6,283 nucleotides of DNA from Clostridia bacterium (GCA_017452335.1 JAFTMP010000244.1:1-6283); one strand, 5' to 3'. Shown: positions 1 to 4,930, counted from the stretch's first letter. Notes: a model not told the origin generated them from the sequence alone. Numbers and translations: made by a program.

Positions 1-20
1 GGTAACACCCCGAGTAGGAT

Positions 21-41
21 CTTAAGGGCAACGCCCTTAAG
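21..41. repeat. Perfect inverted repeat just downstream of parB
   Basis: A 9-bp perfect inverted repeat, CTTAAGGGC and GCCCTTAAG, is separated by the 3-nt loop AAC. It begins three bases beyond the parB stop codon, so it would form at the 3' end of the parAB mRNA. On the minus strand the stem is followed by ATCCTACTCG rather than a run of T, so it is not a textbook intrinsic terminator. It may instead protect the mRNA 3' end or be a terminator with a poor U-tract. The first 20 bases of the window hold nothing I can assign. Confidence 0.55.
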
Positions 42-44
42 AAA

Positions 45-935
45 TCAAATCTCGTCGTCGAAGAGCTCTTTGACACAAAGTGCTTCCAAAATGGACTCCA
101 AGTCTTCTCTGTCCTCGTAATACAGCTCGATGCGCTTGCTCTTACCTCTGCCCGAGATGTTCACTCGTCTGCCCAGGTGCTTTCCTGCTTTATCGGCAAG
201 GACCTTGGTGTAGTTCACCTTCACTCTGCCCTGCTCTTCCTGTTCCTCGGGCGCTTCGCCCTCGGCGCAGACGCGCTTTACAAGCTGTTCGGTCTCTCGC
301 ACGCTCAGTTCCTTTTCCACCACGGTGCGCGCCGCCTTGACCAGCTCCTCTTCGTCCTTAATGCCCATGAGCACCTTGGCATGTCCTTCGCTGAGGGTTC
401 TTGACGCCACCAGCTCGTAGCATTCCTCGGGCAGGTCCAGCAAACGCAGGCAGTTTGCAATGCCGCTTCTGCTCTTCCCTACCGCCTCAGCCACCTTTTC
501 CTGGGTCAAACCGTACTCTTCGGACAGCTTTTTGTATGCCAAAGCCTCTTCAATGGGGTTTAAGTCCTCTCTTTGCACGTTTTCGATCAGTGCAAGCTCG
601 GCGGCTTTTTTGTCGTCTGCCGCGATGATGGTTACGGGAATCTCGGAAAGACCCGCCATTTTTGCCGCTCTCCAGCGCCGCTCACCTGCGATGATCTCAT
701 AGTAGCCGCCCAAAGACTCGCGCACCACCACGGGCTGGATCAGTCCGTGCACGGAAATGGAGTCTGCAAGCTGCTGCAGTGCCTCAAGATCAAAGTTTTT
801 TCTTGGCTGGTCGCGCCGCGGCTCGATTTCCGAGATGCGCACCATGCTCCCGCCGCCCGAGGATTCGGGGGTGGTATTGTCTAAAAAGATCGAATCGAGC
901 CCTCTGCCGAGCCCGCCTTTAGTTTTTACTGCCAT
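45..935 (-). CDS. parB: ParB/Spo0J chromosome-partition protein, CTP-dependent parS clamp
   Basis: This is the centromere-binding protein of the chromosomal ParABS system. It loads at parS, spreads as a CTP-gated sliding clamp, stimulates ParA and recruits SMC. The 296-residue product has the family's usual length. In order it shows the conserved N-terminus GGLGRGLDSIF (7-17), whose basic residues stimulate the ParA ATPase in B. subtilis; the nucleotide-binding box GERRWRA (84-90); the second CTP motif ENVQREDLNPIEEA (118-131); a helix-turn-helix (about 143-166); LSEGHAKVLM (181-190); and an acidic linker followed by a C-terminal dimerisation region. The frame could open 13 codons earlier at 974, but the start at 935 has AAGGAG five bases upstream and gives the family's usual first residues. 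It lies 64 nt after parA with no promoter seen between them, so the two are probably one operon. Confidence 0.96.
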   Translation of the reverse strand: MAVKTKGGLGRGLDSIFLDNTTPESSGGGSMVRISEIEPRRDQPRKNFDLEALQQLADSISVHGLIQPVVVRESLGGYYEIIAGERRWRAAKMAGLSEIPVTIIAADDKKAAELALIENVQREDLNPIEEALAYKKLSEEYGLTQEKVAEAVGKSRSGIANCLRLLDLPEECYELVASRTLSEGHAKVLMGIKDEEELVKAARTVVEKELSVRETEQLVKRVCAEGEAPEEQEEQGRVKVNYTKVLADKAGKHLGRRVNISGRGKSKRIELYYEDREDLESILEALCVKELFDDEI

Positions 936-940
936 AGTAG

Positions 941-946
941 CTCCTT
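941..946 (-). promoter_or_regulatory. parB ribosome binding site (decides the start)
   Basis: On the minus strand AAGGAG lies five bases before the ATG at 933-935. The upstream in-frame ATG at 974 has no comparable site at the right distance, which favours the 296-residue form of ParB. Confidence 0.8.
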
Positions 947-999
947 GTTTCGGATGTATGTGTGTTGTCGGCAATTTTTACCGTTGTGCGTTGCCGGAT

Positions 1000-1761
1000 T
1001 TAAATTCTGGTCATCAGTTCCTTTGCCACTGCCAGATACGCCTTTGCGCTCTTGCCGTTTTTATCATAGTAGTTAATGGGCAGACCGTGGCTGGGTGCCT
1101 CGCTGATGCGCACGCTTCTGGGAATGGGCTCGGAAAGGATCTTGTCCGCATAGTACTTTTTCAGCTCCTTTAAGACCTGTGTAGACAGGTTGAGTCTGCC
1201 GTTGTACATGGTAATGAGGATTCCTGCGATCTCCAAGTTGGCGTTATAAAGCTCTTTAGTCTTGCGAATGGTCATCATCAGCTGGGAAAGTCCCTCCAGC
1301 GCAAAATATTCGCACTGCATGGGGATGACCACGCCGTCGCTGGCGCCCAGCGCGTTGATGGTGAGGATACCAAGAGAAGGCGGGCAGTCGATGACGATGT
1401 AATCAAACTCGTCCTTCACCTTGTCCAGCTCATTTTTCAGCCTGTAAGCCCGATTATCCAGCTCTACCAGCTCAAATTCCGCGCCTGCAAGTGAAATGTT
1501 TGCGGGAATAACGGAGATTCCTTCAAATTCGGTGCGGATCATGGCGTCCTGTGCACCCACGCGTCCTACCAGCAGATCATAGCTGGTAAAACGAAGACTT
1601 TTTTTATTGATGCCGAATCCGCTGGTGCAGTTGCCCTGGGGGTCACAGTCCACGACCAGCACTTTTTTACCGCATTCGGCAATACACGCGGCAACATTGA
1701 TGGCGGAAGTGGTCTTTCCGATACCGCCTTTTTGGTTTGCAAAAGCTATAATTTTGCCCAC
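1000..1761 (-). CDS. parA: ParA/Soj chromosome-partition ATPase
   Basis: This is a Walker-type partition ATPase of the MinD/ParA family. It dimerises with ATP, binds the nucleoid non-specifically and is released when ParB-parS triggers hydrolysis. It also influences DnaA in Bacillota. The 253-residue length is that of Soj. Visible motifs are the deviant Walker A KGGIGKTT (11-18) with the signature lysine K11, the A' motif VVDCDPQGN (36-44), Walker B YIVIDCPPSLG (121-131), and the family block PMQCEYFALEGL (146-157). The Walker A carries Ile where Val is more usual, a conservative change. The start codon is GTG (1759-1761), supported by AAAGGAG six bases upstream. It is the first gene of a parAB operon driven by a consensus promoter at 1799-1827, and ParB bound to the adjacent parS cluster could affect that promoter. 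Confidence 0.97.
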   Translation of the reverse strand: MGKIIAFANQKGGIGKTTSAINVAACIAECGKKVLVVDCDPQGNCTSGFGINKKSLRFTSYDLLVGRVGAQDAMIRTEFEGISVIPANISLAGAEFELVELDNRAYRLKNELDKVKDEFDYIVIDCPPSLGILTINALGASDGVVIPMQCEYFALEGLSQLMMTIRKTKELYNANLEIAGILITMYNGRLNLSTQVLKELKKYYADKILSEPIPRSVRISEAPSHGLPINYYDKNGKSAKAYLAVAKELMTRI

Positions 1762-1767
1762 GGTGTG

Positions 1768-1774
1768 CTCCTTT
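1768..1774 (-). promoter_or_regulatory. parA ribosome binding site, paired with a GTG start
   Basis: AAAGGAG on the minus strand lies six bases before the GTG at 1759-1761. It confirms that the gene begins with GTG, directly before the invariant GKIIAFANQKGG block. Confidence 0.85.
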
Positions 1775-1798
1775 GAAAATGCAATTACTTCACCTTAT

Positions 1799-1827
1799 AT
1801 TATAACAAATATCCTGTTGATTGTCAA
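1799..1827 (-). promoter_or_regulatory. Consensus sigma-A promoter of parAB
   Basis: On the minus strand a perfect -35 TTGACA (1822-1827) and a perfect -10 TATAAT (1799-1804) are separated by exactly 17 bases. Transcription should start near 1792, giving a leader of about 30 nt. Just upstream (1840-1853) lie a T5 and an A7 tract in the place of an UP element. The centre of the nearest parS (1899/1900) is about 108 bases upstream of the predicted start, so ParB spreading from it could reach and repress this promoter. That repression is an inference. Confidence 0.85.
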
Positions 1828-1877
1828 TCAGTTTGCGGCTTTTTCCAAAAAAATTCAGCGATAATGCGCCTTTTTTA

Positions 1878-1921
1878 CACGTTTGCGCAGATGTTCCACG
1901 TGGAACACCTGCGCAAACGTG
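1878..1921. repeat. 44-bp near-perfect palindrome centred on a parS site
   Basis: The left arm CACGTTTGCGCAG (1878-1890) and right arm CTGCGCAAACGTG (1909-1921) are exact reverse complements. They share the symmetry axis of the 16-bp parS between them (1892-1907). The only break is the pair A1891/C1908. Neither exit is a clear U-tract: the minus strand continues TAAAAAAGG and the plus strand GCATTGCTA. A terminator is therefore not the obvious reading, and cruciform extrusion or an extended protein-binding site is possible. Confidence 0.9.
1892..1907. promoter_or_regulatory. parS: parS site 1
   Basis: TGTTCCACGTGGAACA is a perfect 16-bp palindrome. It matches the bacterial parS core, differing from the common TGTTTCACGTGAAACA only by a symmetrical T-to-C and A-to-G pair that also occurs in functional parS sites of other bacteria. 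It sits between the noc-like gene and parAB, as expected for a partition centromere, at the centre of a larger palindrome. Confidence 0.95.
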
Positions 1922-1936
1922 CATTGCTATTTTTGT

Positions 1937-1952
1937 TGTTCCACGTGGAACA
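1937..1952. promoter_or_regulatory. parS: parS site 2
   Basis: This is an identical copy of the 16-bp palindrome, centred 45 bp from site 1. Its flanks do not extend the palindrome by more than one base pair (T1936/A1953). CATTGC (1922-1927) and GCAATG (1961-1966) form an outer inverted repeat almost on the same axis, offset by half a base pair. Confidence 0.95.
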
Positions 1953-1967
1953 AGTTGAGTGCAATGG

Positions 1968-1986
1968 TGTAGATGCTCTACAGCAT
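1968..1986. repeat. Two overlapping, mutually exclusive small hairpins between parS 2 and 3
   Basis: TGTAGA (1968-1973) can pair with TCTACA (1977-1982) across the loop TGC. Alternatively ATGCT (1973-1977) can pair with AGCAT (1982-1986) across CTAC. The element lies near the midpoint of the interval between parS 2 and parS 3. It may be a binding site or chance; no function is assigned. Confidence 0.4.
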
Positions 1987-2003
1987 GAACGAGAAAAGGG
2001 AAG

Positions 2004-2019
2004 TGTTCCACGTGGAACA
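2004..2019. promoter_or_regulatory. parS: parS site 3
   Basis: This is the third exact copy of TGTTCCACGTGGAACA, centred 67 bp from site 2 and only 21 bp beyond the noc-like stop codon. In the noc-like transcript it could fold as TGTTCC/GGAACA around ACGT, followed by CTTCCCTTTTC, so it may also help end that transcript. No better terminator for the noc-like gene is seen. Confidence 0.95.
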
Positions 2020-2039
2020 TTGAAAGGACAGGGAAGCGC

Positions 2040-2951
2040 TTACCCGTCAGCGCGGGGCGTGCTGTCATAGGTAACACGGTGTACCGAGTTTTTGGCGATG
2101 CGCAAGGTGATCTCAAAATAGTCCTCGTCCTCTGCCTTGTGGGTTTCTGCCTCGATTCCGCCCTGGCGGATGCGCCGCGCCATTTCTTCAATACTGTTGT
2201 AAAAGGGGCGAATGTCGGAAAAGAGCAGTCTGCGGCTCCCGGGAGCATCGGTCTCTCTTTGGGCAGGGAAAATGGTGCGCAAGGTATGTACACATTCCAC
2301 AAGCACCCGCTTGCGCTCCTTGCCCGAGGGAATGGCGGCAATTTCGCGGGCAAGATAGCGGGGCAGGGCAGAGAAACGGCAGAGCGCGCGCTCGTCCTCT
2401 TCAAGATCTGCAATCAAAGAAAGCTCCGCCAGCTCCTTTTGTGTAATTCCGCAAATTTTGCAAAGCTGTTCGTTATTTACTGCTGTTTGTGCCTGCAGAG
2501 CGTGCAACATTGCCGCCTTTTCATAGATATCCACAGGTTGTTTGCAAAAAAGTGACGATGCGACGGCGGGCAGAAGGGTTGCGGCTTGCAGATCGCAGAT
2601 CACACAGGGAGCTTTTTCCATACCGAGCTGTTTGAGCGCCCGATATCGTTTTTCTCCTGCCACCAAGGTAAACACCCCTCCAAAGGAGCAGTCATCCTGC
2701 GAAATGCGGCGCACCACCAGGGGCTCCAGCAGTCCGTAGCGGTAAATGCTGCCACAAAGTGCCCTTAGGGAGCGTTCATCGGGCGGCGTACGGTGCAGAT
2801 CCGGCAGGGAAATGCGCTCAAGTGGAATAAGATGCACGGTATAATGCTCCTTTAGCACCTGTAGGCGTTGTTTCGTCAGGTCAAGGGCTCGCTCTTGCCG
2901 TTGAAGCTTCATTTTTCTCTGTACCTTTATCATTTGAAGCAATTTTTTCAT
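2040..2951 (-). CDS. noc: Noc-like ParB paralogue with a degenerate CTP-switch motif
   Basis: A 303-residue ParB-fold protein. After a basic N-terminal helix (about 1-35, very rich in K, R, Q and L), it shows the ParB N-terminal domain, with LLEPLVVRR (74-82) and the nucleotide box VAGEKRYRALKQLG (97-110), then a helix-turn-helix-like stretch, CKICGITQKELAELSLIADL (164-183). The last third, from FSDIRPFYNSIEEMARR to YFEITLRIAK, resembles the Noc C-terminal dimerisation domain as I recall it. Noc blocks division over the nucleoid and tethers DNA to the membrane. Gene order, ahead of soj-spo0J, fits. Oddly, the ENxQR segment of the CTP switch is replaced by SLFCKQPVDIYEKA (133-146), so CTP binding or hydrolysis may be altered. 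The frame opens 37 codons earlier, but AAAGGA six bases before the ATG at 2951 marks the start. The alternative is a general ParB-like DNA-binding protein. Confidence 0.7.
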   Translation of the reverse strand: MKKLLQMIKVQRKMKLQRQERALDLTKQRLQVLKEHYTVHLIPLERISLPDLHRTPPDERSLRALCGSIYRYGLLEPLVVRRISQDDCSFGGVFTLVAGEKRYRALKQLGMEKAPCVICDLQAATLLPAVASSLFCKQPVDIYEKAAMLHALQAQTAVNNEQLCKICGITQKELAELSLIADLEEDERALCRFSALPRYLAREIAAIPSGKERKRVLVECVHTLRTIFPAQRETDAPGSRRLLFSDIRPFYNSIEEMARRIRQGGIEAETHKAEDEDYFEITLRIAKNSVHRVTYDSTPRADG

Positions 2952-2957
2952 TATACA

Positions 2958-2963
2958 TCCTTT
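2958..2963 (-). promoter_or_regulatory. noc-like ribosome binding site (decides the start)
   Basis: AAAGGA on the minus strand lies six bases before the ATG at 2949-2951. The upstream in-frame ATGs at 3062 and below would add a stretch with no ParB-family similarity, so the shorter 303-residue product is preferred. Confidence 0.75.
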
Positions 2964-2970
2964 CTGACAT

Positions 2971-2984
2971 TCCCTTTGAAGGGA
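2971..2984. repeat. 14-bp interrupted palindrome in the noc-like leader
   Basis: TCCCTT and AAGGGA are inverted around TG. The element lies between the likely promoter and the ribosome binding site of the noc-like gene, a suitable place for an operator. It does not match the Noc-binding consensus ATTTCCCGGGAAAT as I recall it. The regulator is unknown. Confidence 0.35.
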
Positions 2985-3009
2985 TTGTGAAAAAATCATT
3001 CTTTTTGTC

Positions 3010-3018
3010 ATTTTAACA
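3010..3018 (-). promoter_or_regulatory. Possible extended -10 promoter of the noc-like gene
   Basis: On the minus strand TGTTAAAAT fits an extended -10 (TG-N-TAAAAT, one mismatch to TATAAT). The -35 at the expected distance, CAACAT, is poor. Transcription would start near 3003, leaving about 50 nt of leader. This is the best candidate seen in the 3000-3060 stretch, but it is weak. Confidence 0.4.
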
Positions 3019-3161
3019 CGCTGTGGAAAGAGATGTTGTTGAAAAACGCTGTCGTATTTCAACTATTTCTGTCGAAGAGCAGAGAATTTCGTATGGCAGG
3101 TAAAATAATACAACATGATGTAGAATTGTGGCGTAAATTTTAAAAAAGCAAGAAAAAAGCA

Positions 3162-3190
3162 TTGACATTTTTTCAAAAATAGTGTACACT
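3162..3190 (+). promoter_or_regulatory. Likely sigma-A promoter of mscL
   Basis: A perfect -35 TTGACA (3162-3167) is followed 17 bases later by TACACT (3185-3190), which has two mismatches to TATAAT, including its fifth base. Transcription should begin near 3197. The remaining sequence of the noc/mscL divergent region, 3063-3160, is AT-rich, and I see no other feature in it. Confidence 0.7.
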
Positions 3191-3197
3191 GTAACCA

Positions 3198-3229
3198 CGC
3201 CGAAAGGCGAGAATACATATAATTATATG
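3198..3229 (+). promoter_or_regulatory. Structured mscL leader: GAAA tetraloop hairpin and AT palindrome
   Basis: Near the predicted 5' end of the mscL mRNA is CGCC-GAAA-GGCG (3198-3209), a short stem capped by a GNRA tetraloop. It is followed by CATATAATTATATG (3216-3229), a perfect 14-bp palindrome that ends next to the ribosome binding site AAGGA (3231-3235). The palindrome contains TATAAT on both strands, but no matching -35 is found on either. A 5' hairpin may stabilise the mRNA, and the palindrome may be an operator; both are inferences. Confidence 0.45.
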
Positions 3230-3242
3230 GAAGGAATACAAC

Positions 3243-3791
3243 ATGGCAAAGAGTACTTTTTTGAAGGACTTTAAGGCGTTCATCACCAAGGGCAATGTGA
3301 TCGACATGGCAGTCGGCGTTGTGATCGGCGGATCCTTCGGTAAGATCGTAACCGGACTGGTCAACTACATCATCAATCCCTTTGTGGGCATTTTCCTCAA
3401 GAGCGGCAGTCTTGACTCCATCAAGACCGTGATCACCGAGGCTTCTCCCGAGGTTCTTGACGAGGCAGGCAATGTGGTTACCCCCGCTGTGGCAGAGGTT
3501 GCCATCCTGTGGGGCACTTGGATGCAGACCATTCTTGACTTTTTGATCACTGCGCTGTGCATTTTTGTGGTACTGCGCATCATCACCGGCATCAAGAAGA
3601 GAGCGGAGCGCAAGGAAATTGAGGCGGCTGAGGCAAAGGCGGCAGCTGAGAAGGCAGCGGCTGAGGAAGCAAAGGCAGCAGCGGAAAAGGCTGCAGCAGA
3701 TGCAGCTGCACACCAGGCAAGACTGGACGCTTCTATTCTCAAGCAGGAAGAGCTGCTTGCAGAAATTGCAAAGGTGCTGAAAAACAAATAA
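3243..3791 (+). CDS. mscL: Large-conductance mechanosensitive channel MscL with extended cytoplasmic tail
   Basis: MscL is a homopentameric inner-membrane channel that opens under membrane tension and lets solutes escape during osmotic downshock. The family signature KGNVIDMAVGVVIGGSFGKIV (16-36) marks the first transmembrane helix and pore constriction. A periplasmic loop follows (about 53-85), then the second membrane helix (about 95-117, ILDFLITALCIFVVLRII). The cytoplasmic part is unusual. The conserved terminal helix EELLAEIAKVLK (169-180) is separated from TM2 by some 40 residues made almost only of A, E and K, including a duplicated EAKAAAEKAAA (130-140 and 142-152). At 182 residues it is well above the roughly 136 of E. 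coli MscL. The start has AAGGA seven bases upstream. The gene diverges from the noc-like gene, has its own promoter and appears to be monocistronic. Confidence 0.96.
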   Translation: MAKSTFLKDFKAFITKGNVIDMAVGVVIGGSFGKIVTGLVNYIINPFVGIFLKSGSLDSIKTVITEASPEVLDEAGNVVTPAVAEVAILWGTWMQTILDFLITALCIFVVLRIITGIKKRAERKEIEAAEAKAAAEKAAAEEAKAAAEKAAADAAAHQARLDASILKQEELLAEIAKVLKNK

Positions 3792-3801
3792 GTGCGCATT
3801 T

Positions 3802-3817
3802 GGTTCTATTTGGAACC
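3802..3817 (+). repeat. Small hairpin after mscL
   Basis: GGTTC (3802-3806) and GAACC (3813-3817) form a 5-bp stem with a 6-nt loop, followed by TTTT. It could be a weak first terminator 10 bases beyond the mscL stop. Downstream, GCAAAAAAGATCATTG (3828-3843) is repeated imperfectly as GCAAAAAGATCGTTG (3847-3861), leading into the stronger hairpin. Confidence 0.4.
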
Positions 3818-3850
3818 TTTTGGACGCGCAAAAAAGATCATTGAAAGCAA

Positions 3851-3884
3851 AAAGATCGTTGTTCCACGGGGAACAACGATCTTT
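3851..3884 (+). terminator. Strong 15-bp hairpin, likely mscL terminator
   Basis: AAAGATCGTTGTTCC (3851-3865) and GGAACAACGATCTTT (3870-3884) are exact reverse complements around the loop ACGG. The plus-strand exit is GCGTTTT, a modest U-tract. On the minus strand the stem ends in CTTTTTGC, which is better, so it may work in both directions. It isolates mscL from the radical SAM gene that follows 59 bases later. Confidence 0.75.
3860..3875. promoter_or_regulatory. parS-like site at the tip of the mscL hairpin
   Basis: TGTTCCACGGGGAACA matches the parS of this locus at 15 of 16 positions; only T10 is changed to G, which breaks the central CACGTG. It shares the symmetry axis of the 15-bp stem. 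It could be a weak or decayed fourth parS, or a terminator apex that resembles parS by chance. Confidence 0.45.
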
Positions 3885-3906
3885 GCGTTTTAAGGGCATA
3901 AAAAAG

Positions 3907-3930
3907 TGTCCGCTTTTGAGAGTGCGGGCA
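3907..3930 (+). promoter_or_regulatory. Hairpin ahead of the radical SAM gene
   Basis: TGTCCGC (3907-3913) can pair with GCGGGCA (3924-3930), seven base pairs with one G-U, around a 10-nt loop. It ends just before the weak ribosome binding region AAAGAG (3933-3938). It could modulate translation. No clear promoter is seen in 3885-3943, so the gene may depend on read-through from mscL or on a non-consensus promoter. Confidence 0.4.
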
Positions 3931-3943
3931 GAAAAGAGAGCGT

Positions 3944-4930
3944 ATGAAAGAACACGAACAAGAAAACCCCTTTCCTTATTCCCATACCAACAAGCGCTAC
4001 CACACCTACGACCACTATGTGAAGTCGGTTTTTGGCGAAAAATGCGTGAAGGTGGGGCTGGACGGCGGTTTCACCTGCCCCAACCGAGACGGAAGCAAGG
4101 GGGTGGGCGGGTGCGCCTTTTGTGCCGCAGGAGGCGGGGAGAGCCTGCCTCTGGGGCGGGATGAGGGACTGCCAAGACCCCTGCGCGCGCAGTATGAAGA
4201 GGGCAGGGCACGGCTGATGAGCAAATGGGGAAACGCACCCGTTATTGCTTATTTTCAAAATTACACCTCCACCTACGCGCCAGTAGAGCGTTTAAGAGCG
4301 CTTTATGAGGAGGCGCTGTCCTTTGAAGACGTGGTGGGGCTCACCATCGGCACCCGTCCCGACTGTCTGCCGCACGATGTGCTTTCCTATTTGGAGGAGT
4401 TAAACAGCCGCACCCGCCTCACGGTGGAGCTGGGTCTGCAGACTACCTTTGATGAGAGCGCGCAGGCGCTCAACCGCCATCACAGCTATGACGACTTCCT
4501 TAAAGCCTTTCACGCCCTGCGCGCAAAAGGCATTTCCGTGGGGGTACATCTGCTCAACGGCTTGCCGGGGGAGAGCAGGGAGATGATGCTTGAAAACGCC
4601 CGCAGGGTGGGGGCGCTCCATCCACAGTTTGTGAAGATCCACTGCTTATATTATAGGAAGGGAAGTGCACTCACCGAGCGTTTTTTGCGCGGGAAACTGT
4701 CTGCAATGAGCATGGAGGACTACGTGGAGCTGCTTGCCGATCAGATCGAGGTGCTCCCGCCCGAAACGGTGGTGGAGCGCGTTACAGGGGATGCGAAAAG
4801 GGGAAGTCTTGTTGCACCGCTGTGGAGCACGAACAAGATCAAGGTCATCAATTTGCTGGACCAAACGCTGGCAAAACGGGGTAGTTTTCAGGGGAAAAAA
4901 CTCGAATTTGTGCAAGTTGCACAAAAATGA
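3944..4930 (+). CDS. Radical SAM protein of the YhcC/YtqA family
   Basis: A 328-residue cytoplasmic radical SAM enzyme of the TIGR01212 (YhcC/YtqA) type. The 4Fe-4S cysteines are C45, C57 and C60 in CPNRDGSKGVGGCAFC, the family's CX11CX2C spacing in place of the classic CX3CX2C. Further conserved blocks are YFQNYTSTYAP (103-113), GTRPDC (136-141), VELGLQT (161-167), NRHHS (177-181) and VHLLNGLPGE (201-210). The length is normal for the family. B. subtilis YtqA has recently been linked to a step in tRNA wobble-uridine (mnm5s2U) modification and renamed MnmL; I recall this but cannot check it, so I leave the symbol blank. The ribosome binding site is weak (AAAGAG, five bases from ATG). Its neighbours are a channel and a translation GTPase; a shared role in translation with the latter is only suggestive. 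Confidence 0.92.
   Translation: MKEHEQENPFPYSHTNKRYHTYDHYVKSVFGEKCVKVGLDGGFTCPNRDGSKGVGGCAFCAAGGGESLPLGRDEGLPRPLRAQYEEGRARLMSKWGNAPVIAYFQNYTSTYAPVERLRALYEEALSFEDVVGLTIGTRPDCLPHDVLSYLEELNSRTRLTVELGLQTTFDESAQALNRHHSYDDFLKAFHALRAKGISVGVHLLNGLPGESREMMLENARRVGALHPQFVKIHCLYYRKGSALTERFLRGKLSAMSMEDYVELLADQIEVLPPETVVERVTGDAKRGSLVAPLWSTNKIKVINLLDQTLAKRGSFQGKKLEFVQVAQK

Noticed and set aside
1847..1876. A-tract/T-tract stem as an intrinsic terminator for the noc-like gene
   Set aside because: The A6 and T7 tracts can pair on the minus strand, but the inner stem is only about three G-C pairs, so it is too weak to call. The A7 tract is better explained as part of an UP-like region for the parAB promoter.
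1892..2019. The repeated palindromes as a CRISPR array
   Set aside because: The repeats are 16-bp perfect palindromes with unequal spacers of 29 and 51 bp and match parS. There are no cas genes.
1864..2070. A 68-codon plus-strand open frame reading through the parS sites
   Set aside because: Its peptide is simply the translated palindromes (FHVEH, FHVEQ). It has no ribosome binding site and no family resemblance.
1790..2413. A 207-codon minus-strand frame overlapping the noc-like gene and the parS region
   Set aside because: It is a shifted frame of the noc-like gene that runs through the parS cluster and the -10 of the parAB promoter.
2527..2535. DnaA-box-like ATATCCACA
   Set aside because: One mismatch to TTATCCACA and isolated within coding sequence. 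No cluster of DnaA boxes or AT-rich unwinding element is present, so oriC is not claimed in this window.
3218..3223. TATAAT as an alternative mscL -10
   Set aside because: The sequence 17 bases upstream (CCACGC) is not a -35, and the start would fall on the ribosome binding site.
3063..3899. A 278-codon open frame on the minus strand across mscL
   Set aside because: It is antisense to a clear mscL, its product is a Cys/Leu/Ser-rich shadow, and it runs through the mscL promoter and the hairpin.
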